Of a stretch of DNA of 28,832 nucleotides, positions 16,851-24,588 are shown one piece after another. Under the pieces are notes generated by a model. The model was not told where the DNA came from and did not search any database. It was given only the letters and a program-made list of their open reading frames with translations. Where the stretch lies: positions 1 to 28,832 of IMG/VR virus record IMGVR_UViG_3300037088_000020. One strand, given 5' to 3'. A program made the position numbers and the translations under genes. The stretch's first letter is position 1, and each line of letters starts with the position of its first letter. This stretch comes from a virus.

Positions 16851-18257
16851 TTAGGGGTTAAATCGGAACCAACTCAAGTTGCCGCCTCCGTCTGATTGCA
16901 AGCACCAGAACGAATTATTGCCAATCGGTGCAGTCGGCAATCCCGCACCTACGGGGCCTGTTGGACCAGTCATGCCAACAGGGCCGGTCGCACCGGCTGG
17001 TCCAATCGCTCCAGCCGGACCAGTCGGGCCAGTCGGGCCAGTTGCCCCACCAGGACCAGTCGCCCCCGCCGGACCCGTTGCACCGGCATGGCCAATCGAA
17101 CCAGTCGGACCAGTTGCCCCGCCGGGGCCAGTTGCCCCACCGGGGCCAGTCGCACCCGCCGGACCTGTTGCGCCGGCCGGACCAATCGGACCAGTCGCCC
17201 CATCAGGGCCAGTCGGACCAGGCGAAGGTGCGCCAGTTGCGCCAACTGGACCAGTTGGTCCAATTGCCCCACCAGGGCCAACGGCTCCTTGTGCTCCGGT
17301 AAAACCTCTCGGACCCGCAGGTCCGGTTGCGCCGCTCGGGCCAACATCACCTGAATCACCTTGCGGTCCGGTTGCGCCAATGTCACCTTGCGGTCCCGTC
17401 GCTCCGTCCGGCCCGGTTGCGCCAATGTCACCTTGCGGTCCCGTTGCTCCGTCAGGTCCCGTCGCTCCATCAGGCCCCGTTGCTCCGTCAGGCCCCGTCG
17501 CCCCCGTTACACCGACGCCCGTTGGACCAACAGGACCAGTAGCGCCAACAGGACCCGTCGCGCCGACAGGCCCCGCGGGACCTGTTGCTCCAGTACGACC
17601 CAAGGAACCTTGCGGCCCGGTCGCCCCGATAGGACCCGTCGCACCAATCGGCCCAGTCGCCCCGTCAGGCCCAGTCGCCCCCGTAGGACCACCATCAGGC
17701 CCGGTAGCGCCAATAGGTCCAGTGGCTCCAGTTGCACCAACACCCGTTGGTCCAGCAGGGCCAGTCGCCCCGGCAGGACCCGCAGGCCCGGTTGCCCCGA
17801 CAGGCCCGGTTGCCCCATCCGGCCCCGTGTCACCGATTGGCCCATTCGGACCAGTCGGCCCCGTGACACCATCTGGCCCAGTCTCACCGATTGGTCCGGT
17901 TGCGCCGTCAGGACCAGTCGCCCCGGCAGGACCCGCAGGACCAGTCGCCCCGGCAGGACCAGTCGCCCCGGCAGGACCAGTTACTCCGGCAGGACCAGTC
18001 GCCCCGGCAGGACCAGTCGCCCCGGCAGGACCAGTCGCCCCGGCAGGACCAGTCACTCCGGCAGGACCCACGGGACCAGTTGCCCCAGACAAACCCACGG
18101 GACCAGTCGGCCCGGTCGGGCCGTGGTTGCCTTGTACGCCTTGTACGCCTTGGGGTCCCGTTGCGCCAACAGGACCAGTTGGTCCAGCGCCAGGCCCCGT
18201 TGCACCAACCGGACCTGTTGGTCCGATGGCTTCATTCGGTGGAACGTAGCTGAACAT
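16851..18257 (-). CDS. Long collagen-like fibre protein
   Basis: A 468-residue protein of which about residues 10-440 are Gly-X-Y triplets, dominated by [12 protein letters not shown] and GPD, with rare breaks such as GAGPTGP. A short C-terminal cap, [19 protein letters not shown], resembles the [14 protein letters not shown] element at the start of the spike gene. Proteins of this kind form trimeric rod-like appendages on phage heads or tails. The ATG lies 4 bases after the stop of the small virion gene. Threonine is frequent in the third triplet position, which in bacterial collagen-like proteins (for example BclA) is a site of O-glycosylation; the downstream glycosyltransferase makes this relevant. 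No signal peptide. Confidence 0.9.
   Translation of the reverse strand: MFSYVPPNEAIGPTGPVGATGPGAGPTGPVGATGPQGVQGVQGNHGPTGPTGPVGLSGATGPVGPAGVTGPAGATGPAGATGPAGATGPAGVTGPAGATGPAGATGPAGPAGATGPDGATGPIGETGPDGVTGPTGPNGPIGDTGPDGATGPVGATGPAGPAGATGPAGPTGVGATGATGPIGATGPDGGPTGATGPDGATGPIGATGPIGATGPQGSLGRTGATGPAGPVGATGPVGATGPVGPTGVGVTGATGPDGATGPDGATGPDGATGPQGDIGATGPDGATGPQGDIGATGPQGDSGDVGPSGATGPAGPRGFTGAQGAVGPGGAIGPTGPVGATGAPSPGPTGPDGATGPIGPAGATGPAGATGPGGATGPGGATGPTGSIGHAGATGPAGATGPGGATGPTGPTGPAGAIGPAGATGPVGMTGPTGPVGAGLPTAPIGNNSFWCLQSDGGGNLSWFRFNP
17920..18068 (-). repeat. 18-bp tandem repeat in collagen gene
   Basis: About eight near-identical 18-base units of the form CCCGGCAGGACCAGTCGC occur in tandem, encoding repeated GATGPA / GVTGPA hexapeptides. 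Only single-base changes (for example GTCACT or GTTACT for GTCGCC) separate units. The near identity, unlike the rest of the gene, indicates recent slippage and makes this a likely length-variable site, always in frame. Confidence 0.88.
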
Positions 18258-18260
18258 GGT

Positions 18261-18590
18261 CTACACCCCCATCCACGCGATGTCTTGCGGTGTTGCGGTG
18301 CTCGTCACGACGTACACCTCGGACGGGTCCTCCAGCGGCAATTCGATCGCGCTGCCCGGCAACATCGGCATACCACCCGTGTTCGGGTCGGTATCTGCCG
18401 TCACACCCTTGCGCCCGACATAGACGGCATCCACATTCGGTGTGGTGAAATCATCGGGACCCGGCGTGCGCAAAAGAATGCCGCGCACCAACTTCACAGA
18501 CACACTGGACAACGGCACCGGTGTCTGCCCAACCACCGTATGTCCATGCCGAAGATCACCACTCGGCGAGGTTTCTTTGATTTCCCACAT
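18261..18590 (-). CDS. Small virion protein, head decoration candidate
   Basis: A 109-residue beta-rich protein between the portal and the fibre genes. The pattern VSVKLVRGILLRTPG, DAVYVGRKGVTADTDPNTGG, LPGSAIELPLEDPSEVYVV and a final IAWMGV matches a common small phage structural protein type with an upper beta sandwich, often found beside capsid or fibre genes. No membrane span. GGAG lies 8 bases before the ATG, and the gene starts 3 bases after the portal stop. It could be a base for the collagen-like fibres or a capsid decoration protein; the sequence does not decide. Confidence 0.8.
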   Translation of the reverse strand: MWEIKETSPSGDLRHGHTVVGQTPVPLSSVSVKLVRGILLRTPGPDDFTTPNVDAVYVGRKGVTADTDPNTGGMPMLPGSAIELPLEDPSEVYVVTSTATPQDIAWMGV

Positions 18591-18592
18591 GG

Positions 18593-20482
18593 TTACTTCT
18601 CCGTTTTCTTGCCAGGCCCACGAACGGGCGGCTTGGGTTCAGGATTCAATGTCGTTTCACGACTTGCCGCCTTCTCCTCCTTGCCAGCGTTCTTGTTCGC
18701 CGAAAGGTCAGACACTCCCCGTGCCCCGGCGTCACTGTTTGTCTGACCAACGACACTGAGGTTCGTGGACTCAGACCCCAGTTGTTTGTCTGCCGCCGGA
18801 TCGCGCCTCGTGCCTCCGGTCGTTTGATCGCCGAATTGGCCGCCCTTCTGTTGGGCTTGCAAAATCCGAATTGCCCTGTCCGCATGATCTTGACGGGCTT
18901 GAAGATGCTCGTCGTCGTTGAAACCGAGCGCCATAGCGGCCGTCTTCTCGCCGCACAGACCCGCCGTGACCGCCGCAATGATGGTCGTCGGGTCGCTCGT
19001 TGCGTAAGGAGCCTTGTCGATCTCGGTGAAGATGGATTGAATATCATCCACACTGACTTTGCCACCGAGCAATGCCAGCACGATGTTCTTCGCCAACTCC
19101 CGTTTGACTTTCTGGCCCGGCACAGCGTACATCAGCTTGACCAGGTTCTCTGCTTCCGTGATACGGTCCGAATCCGTCTTGAGGCTGTAGCGGTCGGGAT
19201 ACTTGATCGTGGCGATCTCGCGCTTCAACGGGTCACGCTCCTCATAAGCCGCCCAGAACTCCGCGATCTGCCGCTCGGCCGCTTCCAGTACCAGGCCGAT
19301 GTAAGACAACCCGGCCTCAAGGCCCTGGTTATCCATCGACTTCGACTCTGCGGTAGCACGATTCGCCGTCGCTGCCACCGCTAAATGGATCAGCTTACGG
19401 ATGTCATCCTCTAGCTTGGCTTGCAGGTTCATCGACGCCGTAAGCGGCTCACTCGACGGATTGATGAATGCCGGAGGATTCATCTTCATATCGTAGGTCC
19501 GGCCTTGCGTCATCCCGACCTTGATGTCGGAGTCCGCACCCGGCTGTCCACCGGTTGTCGCCGTGCCATCCTCGCCCACTGCATTTTTGAGGTGACTGCC
19601 GGCCGCCCGGATGTCCTTCTGCTCGATGTAGAAGGGGAAGTTCGACTTGAGAGCGTAGTTCACGTCGCTGGACACCAGATTCAGCAACGCAATCTGATGG
19701 TTCACCACGTCCTTAATCATGCTGTCGCCAATGTCCAGCAGCACGAAGGGGATGCGGGTCAACTCCAACTCGATGGCCCCACACGGATTCCCCTCACGGT
19801 CGATGGGATTGCCCTGCACGTCAAGGAATTGCAAATTGACTCTGCCGGTGTCGCGGTCAACCCACAGCATACGGAACCGCTCGACCGTTGTGGTCGGCAG
19901 GTAGGTTCGCTGATCGAAGTTGAGCACCACGTCACGAAGCAGCAGTGCTTGGAATGTCGAAGGTTCGTCCGGCTTCGAGCACGTCCAACTCAAGATGTCT
20001 TCGATTGGGTAGAAGTACAGATACGGCCGGAAGTTCTGCACGTCCGCCAAGGTTGCGTTGCCTGGGACCAGCGGCGAGTCCACGTAGACACCGACGCGCC
20101 CCATAATGAGCAGTTCCGACAGCACCTTGATGCCAAGGAAGCCGTTCATCGTGTTGCCGCGCAAGTCCACGCCGAGATTCATGCCATTGATAGCTTCCTG
20201 GTACACCTTGCTGCCGCCACGACGGACGGTATCACGCAGGCGTTGGAAGATGGCGTTGCGCACGTCATTGATCGCCACACGCGCGTAGCTCGGGATCGGC
20301 GTCATGTTGAGCCGATTCTGGAAGTCCTGCTCGTCCTCGCGGCCGGAGAACTTCTGGAGATACAGCTTGCGGAAATACTCACCGCCGTTGTACGTGATGC
20401 GCCACTTGCGCCAATCCAGCAGGCTACTCAGATAAGAGGGATGCCTGACTTCGACAATGTTGGTGATGTATTGAACAACCAC
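18593..20482 (-). CDS. Portal protein
   Basis: A 629-residue protein directly after the large terminase, as portal genes usually are. The sequence fits the DUF4055-like portal type: ITYNGGEYFRKLYLQKFSGR near the start, FRPYLYFYPIEDILSW, then IPFVLLDIGDSMIKDVVNHQ with the long helix IALLNLVSSDVNYAL, and a C-terminal stem and helical region. The last 110 residues are low complexity, rich in Gln, Lys and Pro, as in the crown or clip tails of large portals. The GTG start has GGAG at 8 bases spacing and follows the terminase stop by 11 bases. The protein forms the dodecameric DNA channel at one capsid vertex. Confidence 0.9.
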   Translation of the reverse strand: MVVQYITNIVEVRHPSYLSSLLDWRKWRITYNGGEYFRKLYLQKFSGREDEQDFQNRLNMTPIPSYARVAINDVRNAIFQRLRDTVRRGGSKVYQEAINGMNLGVDLRGNTMNGFLGIKVLSELLIMGRVGVYVDSPLVPGNATLADVQNFRPYLYFYPIEDILSWTCSKPDEPSTFQALLLRDVVLNFDQRTYLPTTTVERFRMLWVDRDTGRVNLQFLDVQGNPIDREGNPCGAIELELTRIPFVLLDIGDSMIKDVVNHQIALLNLVSSDVNYALKSNFPFYIEQKDIRAAGSHLKNAVGEDGTATTGGQPGADSDIKVGMTQGRTYDMKMNPPAFINPSSEPLTASMNLQAKLEDDIRKLIHLAVAATANRATAESKSMDNQGLEAGLSYIGLVLEAAERQIAEFWAAYEERDPLKREIATIKYPDRYSLKTDSDRITEAENLVKLMYAVPGQKVKRELAKNIVLALLGGKVSVDDIQSIFTEIDKAPYATSDPTTIIAAVTAGLCGEKTAAMALGFNDDEHLQARQDHADRAIRILQAQQKGGQFGDQTTGGTRRDPAADKQLGSESTNLSVVGQTNSDAGARGVSDLSANKNAGKEEKAASRETTLNPEPKPPVRGPGKKTEK

Positions 20483-20493
20483 GAGGGTATCTC

Positions 20494-22242
20494 CTACAAA
20501 ACCTTGCGGATATTCGTGCTGCCACTGATGGTCGCAGCGAACGTCAACGCAATGTCGGCGTAAACCAGTGAATGAGCAAAGTGGTCAGGCCCAGTCTCAA
20601 CGTAGACTGCTTCCGGGTTCCCGTGTTCGTCCTTCTCGTAGGTTCGCACGAGGTTCTTGATATGCTCGCGGTACTCCACTGAGATGTCCGCCGGCAACAA
20701 AATCCGAGTCGGGTTCGTCTTGAACCGGCCGAGTGTGCAACCCAACCAGTTCGTCCGGTCCACCGTTGCCATCGGGGCTCCGGTATCCTCTTCCGTGACT
20801 GTAATTTCCTTCGCTTGTTGGCCCCGTCGATACCGAGACAGCCAGACGAAGCCGTGAAACTTTCGAGCAAAGCGGCGGGCGTCGTTAATGTTCGGGTCAG
20901 CGTCAATGACGCAGGCCAGGACTTGCCACTCACGCATCAATTGCCCGAGGTAGGTGAAATCTTCCTCGCGGAACTTGCCGTACCACAGCAGCTTGCCAAT
21001 TGCCGCCTGATTGATGTCCACACGGATGTCGCCGTCCAGCGTCCAGTCCACCACGGAAATGTAACCAGTCTTACCCTGGTCAACACCCATCGTGATGCAC
21101 CGCCGTCCGCCGACCACCGGCCGCAGGTCAGTGATCGAATACTTCCGCACTGCATTGTCCAGCATCGTATCCGTGACCTGGGCGTTCGCACCGATAAACG
21201 GCAACCCAATCTTCGAGTTGTGAAACTCCTTGTTCGCTACTTCGTCTCCCTGCCCGCGAAAGTAAGCAATGGCGATCTCGCCGGGTGAGACGGTAGACGA
21301 ATAAAGTTGGTTGGCATAAAAGCCACGGGACTCCTGCGGGTCCACGTTATGATTCGTTGGCTGCCAGAGTCCATTTGCCAGAAACTCGAACTTGGCAGCA
21401 TGTTCCAACTTGTGTGCGCATTCCTTGCACTTGATGAAGGACTCCGAAGTCCGCGGATCGCTACTCGTCTCCCCGCGAATCTCGAAGCAATCCGGCCACA
21501 CCAACTCCGTCCATCGACCACAGCAAGGGCACTTGAAGAAGTAGTGCTCTTGTGTGCTTGACAGGTACAGCTTATGGATGCCATACTTCGGCACAGTCGG
21601 TGTCGATATGGCGACGACATGCTTCTCGATCTGACCAGATAGACGTTCCAAGGCCAACCAAATGGCCTTGGTGTCCATTTCATCCAACTCGTCCAACACC
21701 AGTTCGGAGACCGGAATAGACTTCAAGTTGGAGTCGCCACGACTTCCACGAATGTACAGGACGTTGGTGCCAGTTGACTTCAAGCCAACGGTGTTGGTGT
21801 CCACGAACAGCGACTTGAGATAGGGACTGAGTTTCAGCGCGGTGGTGAAGCGAGCCTTGGAAAAGTCACTCGCATTCAAGGTCGTCGGCAGAACGTACAA
21901 CACGTCCCGCTTCGCCTGATCCATCGTGTAGAAGGCTCGATTGATCCCAACTTCCGTGATCCCCAACTGGGCCGCCTTCATCGCCACTGTGAAGGCGGCT
22001 TTGCTATTGTGAATCTCACGGCACCACGGATGGTGCAAGAAGCTGTAAGGACCCGGAAACGGTGCGCCCATCACACGTCGATGTTCAGCCCACCGGCTAC
22101 ACGATAACAGAGACGAGTTTTCCAACCCAGTCGTTATGCCCTGCGTAAAGGCATCCCACAACTCGGCATGGCTGTCGCGTGTCTGAGTCATCGTGTAGCC
22201 ACCGTTATAAGCGAGGTTGCATGGTTCAGGTTCGCTCGGCAT
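20494..22242 (-). CDS. terL: Terminase large subunit, lambda GpA type
   Basis: A 582-residue packaging ATPase-nuclease. The adenine/Walker A region is AFTVAMKAAQLGITEVG (residues 83-99), the Walker B is LVLDELDEMD (181-190), and the coupling motif is AISTPT (211-216). A zinc-finger-like insertion, KCPCCG and KCKEC at about 237-275, is typical of GpA-type terminases. The nuclease domain begins TMGVDQG (Asp388), with CVIDADPN (Asp447, Asp449) and GPDHFAHSLVYADI near the end (Asp553, Asp563). All key acidic residues are present. The start at 22242 has no clear ribosome site; an in-frame ATG at 22191 (MTQTRDSH) is an alternative. The portal gene follows by 11 bases. Confidence 0.93.
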   Translation of the reverse strand: MPSEPEPCNLAYNGGYTMTQTRDSHAELWDAFTQGITTGLENSSLLSCSRWAEHRRVMGAPFPGPYSFLHHPWCREIHNSKAAFTVAMKAAQLGITEVGINRAFYTMDQAKRDVLYVLPTTLNASDFSKARFTTALKLSPYLKSLFVDTNTVGLKSTGTNVLYIRGSRGDSNLKSIPVSELVLDELDEMDTKAIWLALERLSGQIEKHVVAISTPTVPKYGIHKLYLSSTQEHYFFKCPCCGRWTELVWPDCFEIRGETSSDPRTSESFIKCKECAHKLEHAAKFEFLANGLWQPTNHNVDPQESRGFYANQLYSSTVSPGEIAIAYFRGQGDEVANKEFHNSKIGLPFIGANAQVTDTMLDNAVRKYSITDLRPVVGGRRCITMGVDQGKTGYISVVDWTLDGDIRVDINQAAIGKLLWYGKFREEDFTYLGQLMREWQVLACVIDADPNINDARRFARKFHGFVWLSRYRRGQQAKEITVTEEDTGAPMATVDRTNWLGCTLGRFKTNPTRILLPADISVEYREHIKNLVRTYEKDEHGNPEAVYVETGPDHFAHSLVYADIALTFAATISGSTNIRKVL

Positions 22243-22302
22243 GTCGCTCGGTCAGTGCGTTCATCCTGGCAACCTCGTTGTCTCCTTGTCCCGCAGCGTC
22301 GA

Positions 22303-22542
22303 TCAGATGTCCCCGAACAACTGGGCCAACCGATTGTAGGCGAACCCGCCCTGGAGGCTGCGCAGACGATACAGCACTTCCTCCATCGGGCTGGCATACG
22401 TGTCGGCGTCAGTGCTCGCATTGAGCAGATCGGCCACGGCGAGGACCAGGTAAGCCATGTCGCCTCCGTTGTCCTGGCAATTGGCATCGAGACCCAGGGC
22501 CATGATCGCGCGGCGGTAAGAACTGATTGCAGGGGCGGCCAT
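22303..22542 (-). CDS. Small helical protein upstream of terL
   Basis: A 79-residue protein not recognised. It appears fully helical, with SYRRAIMALGL, MAYLVLAVADLLNA and EEVLYRLRSL as amphipathic segments. The ATG has GAAGGAG at 8 bases spacing, so expression is likely. It ends 60 bases before the large terminase start. A DNA-packaging accessory or small-terminase role is possible from position, but no DNA-binding motif is evident. The 90-bp gap upstream (22543-22632) holds nothing I can identify. Confidence 0.7.
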   Translation of the reverse strand: MAAPAISSYRRAIMALGLDANCQDNGGDMAYLVLAVADLLNASTDADTYASPMEEVLYRLRSLQGGFAYNRLAQLFGDI

Positions 22543-22632
22543 CGTAAGAACTCCTTCATTTCAAGAACCAGCACGTCTTGTCACAGTGTCATCGACACCG
22601 TACCAAACAAGACTATGCAGCACACAGGGGCG

Positions 22633-22893
22633 TCAGACGACAGCCGACGCATTGTTGTTTTCCACAGCTTTCGCCACTTCCAACAAGTTTGATGCCATCC
22701 GGCGAAGCGGTGTAGGATCGCCGCCGGGAGCATTGAGTTGTGCATACACTCGCATCATTTCAACCGTCGCGTTGCAGGTGACAAGCGTATGATGCCAGAG
22801 ACGCTTGCCATCTTCGAGCACGAGCCCGGACACGGGCGGTAGTTTTCGAGGTGTCGGTGTCTGCGGACAATTTGCACACCGTCGCTCGGCCAT
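22633..22893 (-). CDS. Small CxxC-containing protein, unknown
   Basis: An 86-residue protein. The N-terminal MAERRCANCPQTP contains one CxxC pair, with a further Cys at about residue 40 and His residues nearby, so a metal or redox role is possible. The rest is predicted helical (VEMMRVYAQLNA, RRMASNLLEVAKAVENN). The ATG overlaps the TGA of the thioredoxin lipoprotein gene (TGATG), with GAGGTG upstream, so translation is coupled. A GTG one codon earlier is possible. No signal peptide. Function unknown. Confidence 0.7.
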   Translation of the reverse strand: MAERRCANCPQTPTPRKLPPVSGLVLEDGKRLWHHTLVTCNATVEMMRVYAQLNAPGGDPTPLRRMASNLLEVAKAVENNNASAVV

Positions 22894-23300
22894 CACAGCA
22901 CCTCGTCGATTAGCTTGACGGCTTCGTCAATGTCCTGTGTCCGCACGGTTTCATGTCCACTGCGGAACACAAAGTAGACAGGGATACTCGTGATGCCAAG
23001 CCCTTCCATCTTCTCTGGGGAGGTGTCAATGTTGACGCGCTCGACAATGACGCCTCGCCTCTGCAAGGCCGTCAGCTTCTCTTGGCCTGCACGGCACGCG
23101 GAACACCACTCGGCTCCAAATGCAATGACTTGCGGCGGCGCTGGCTTCACTTCCGGTGGTGCCGGTCGATCTGGCCATACCTGATGCCTTGGCATCGGGG
23201 CCACTGGCGACGATGGCTGCTCACAGCCCGAAATCAGAAGCGTGCCAATGATAGCCGCCAGCGGGATCAACACCGATTTGCAAAAGGATGCCGTTCTCAT
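22893..23300 (-). CDS. Thioredoxin-fold lipoprotein
   Basis: A 135-residue protein with a lipoprotein signal peptide: hydrophobic residues 8-24 and lipobox LISGC (Cys26). A Pro-rich linker (27-56) leads to a thioredoxin domain with VIAFGAEWCSACRAGQEKL, active site WCSAC at 65-69, NIDTSPEKMEGLGI and the cis-proline loop SIPVYFVF at 105-112. It should be lipid-anchored facing the periplasm (or the cell exterior) and catalyse dithiol-disulfide exchange. The ATG overlaps the previous stop (ATGA), with AGGGG upstream; an in-frame GTG lies three codons earlier. Membrane-tethered thioredoxins are not a usual phage late gene; it may aid folding of disulfide-containing envelope or lysis proteins encoded nearby. 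Confidence 0.88.
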   Translation of the reverse strand: MRTASFCKSVLIPLAAIIGTLLISGCEQPSSPVAPMPRHQVWPDRPAPPEVKPAPPQVIAFGAEWCSACRAGQEKLTALQRRGVIVERVNIDTSPEKMEGLGITSIPVYFVFRSGHETVRTQDIDEAVKLIDEVL

Positions 23301-23995
23301 ACCGACCACCCCTTCCCACTGTTGAACGCAGCAATCACACGAAGCACGGTCCTCACTGCTGACTCCACAGTCCCCATGCCTTCCGCTCGGCTGGCGTATT
23401 CCACGTCACTTGCTGTCTTGTGTGCCCGCGGATACTTCCAGCCGAAAGCCAACATCAGAAACCGTTCGACGCACTCATGGATCAAGATGAACGGCAACTC
23501 GGTCGGGTGCATCGTGTATTCCAACCACACTTCGTTGGGTGGAATCCAATCGTAGCGACCGTGATTGCCGCCCTCAATGAACGGCACGTAGTAACGATCC
23601 CGAACGGCTTCACCGTTGACCAGCCAGACCGTGATCGGACCGAACGTGACATACTTGCGGACGTAAATCTGGCCGCCAAGGTTCGGGTCCCGCGTGACGC
23701 GCATCCGCTTCTCGGCGGAATCACCTGCATTGTAAGCGGCATCCTTCTTGGAACCATTCTCCAGCCACTTGAGTTGCGTGAAGGCGTTCGTCAGGATGTA
23801 CGGATACTCTGTCTCCTGAAGGTCGTCCTCGATCCAGATTTCATTCTCGGGGATCAGTCCGGGAAAATCAATCGAAAGCGCCCACTCACCAAATTCTTCA
23901 TCGCCTTCTGGCCGAGAGTTACGAATTGCCTCACCGTCCACAACATAGACGGTGTAATCGCCATATCGACGGTACAACCGTTTTTGTATGTTCAC
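23297..23995 (-). CDS. Duplicated-domain protein with one intact HExxE site
   Basis: A 232-residue protein made of two copies of one domain, residues 14-97 and 120-203. Copy pairs are clear: YTVYVVDGEAIRNS with ITVWLVNGEAVRDR, and IPENEIWIEDDL with IPPNEVWLEYTM. The second copy has LIHECVE (His173, Glu174, Glu177) followed by a helix with AHKTASDVE (His192, Glu199), a likely metal site seen in small phage proteins of unknown function. In the first copy the matching residues are Asn70, Ala71, Gln74 and Tyr88, so only the second can be active. I chose the GTG at 23995 because GGAG precedes it at 8-9 bases. No signal peptide. Could be a metal-dependent hydrolase; no reaction can be assigned. Confidence 0.8.
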   Translation of the reverse strand: MNIQKRLYRRYGDYTVYVVDGEAIRNSRPEGDEEFGEWALSIDFPGLIPENEIWIEDDLQETEYPYILTNAFTQLKWLENGSKKDAAYNAGDSAEKRMRVTRDPNLGGQIYVRKYVTFGPITVWLVNGEAVRDRYYVPFIEGGNHGRYDWIPPNEVWLEYTMHPTELPFILIHECVERFLMLAFGWKYPRAHKTASDVEYASRAEGMGTVESAVRTVLRVIAAFNSGKGWSV

Positions 23996-24015
23996 GGTGA
24001 TGTCTCCTTCAATTC

Positions 24016-24078
24016 TCAAAGGCTCGCATTCGAGAGCCCTTGAGGACTGGCCCCGGCCGGTTGCAAGCCGACCGGGGC
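24016..24078 (-). terminator. Two consecutive hairpins in intergenic gap
   Basis: The gap 23996-24127 holds two imperfect inverted repeats. At 24050-24078 GCCCCGG(T/C)CGG arms flank TTGCAA; at 24016-24045 CTCAA(G)GGCTC arms flank a short loop. In transcription order the GC-rich hairpin comes first, after the coiled-coil gene's stop. There is no T run, so a terminator is uncertain; mRNA processing or attenuation ahead of the HE-motif gene is possible. Confidence 0.4.
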
Positions 24079-24127
24079 AGATTCCAAACACCTGTCAAAG
24101 TGCGCATGACTCAGAGGCGTGACAGGT

Positions 24128-24526
24128 TCACTTGGCGGGGACTGCCGGAGGCGGTGCCGCCGGCGCAAGGGCCGCAATCTTCGCTTGGACCAACGCCAGA
24201 CCCTCGGGCGTGGCCAGCTTCGCGTCCAGCACCTTCTCGTAGGTGGCTTCCAACTCCTTCTCGATGGCGTCGTTGCCGGACTCCACCAGCTTGGCCAGAT
24301 CGTGAATCTTTTCCAACAGGTCGGCCACGTTGCCCACGACGAAATCTTCCAGCAAGGAAGGCAACAGCTTGAGGCCCACGGACCGCAGCTTGATGGCGAG
24401 CGCCTGCGCGGCCCGCTTCTTCGCCACCAGCTTCTCGTTCGTGCCGAAAAGCCACTTGCCGGCCTCACGGCCGAGCAACACGCACACCAACGCCACCAAC
24501 ACCAACAGTAGAACGGACGGATTCAT
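24128..24526 (-). CDS. One-span membrane protein with coiled coil
   Basis: A 132-residue protein with an N-terminal membrane segment (residues 4-18, VLLLVLVALVCVLLG), then a basic region with KLVAKKRAAQALAIKL and a long helical, heptad-like stretch to about residue 115, ending in an Ala/Pro tail. The ATG at 24526 has GGAG upstream; the open frame starts 19 codons earlier without ribosome site. Topology is probably N-in or N-out single span with the helix free. In a phage late region it could be a holin- or spanin-like factor, but the sequence does not prove it. It is placed among other envelope proteins. Confidence 0.78.
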   Translation of the reverse strand: MNPSVLLLVLVALVCVLLGREAGKWLFGTNEKLVAKKRAAQALAIKLRSVGLKLLPSLLEDFVVGNVADLLEKIHDLAKLVESGNDAIEKELEATYEKVLDAKLATPEGLALVQAKIAALAPAAPPPAVPAK

Positions 24527-24588
24527 GCTTTGTCTCCAGAATGGGAATGCTGCATCAGGCAGCGGGTAGGTCACAGGAAGCACACCGG

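Noticed and set aside
13131-16864. Similar 15-base segments (AGGTTARGGGTTAAA) at 13131 and 16850
   Set aside because: Only two copies, one largely inside coding sequence; could be chance or a remnant of duplication between fibre genes, so not listed as a regulatory element.
17920-18068. Tandem repeats considered as a CRISPR array
   Set aside because: There are no unique spacers; the units are contiguous, 18 bases long and inside a collagen reading frame.
16879-18249. A 456-codon open frame on the plus strand, rich in Pro-Val-Ala-Pro-Gly
   Set aside because: It is the mirror of the Gly-X-Y coding repeats: GGNCCN triplets lack stops on both strands. No ribosome site, and the opposite strand has the meaningful collagen and module sequences.
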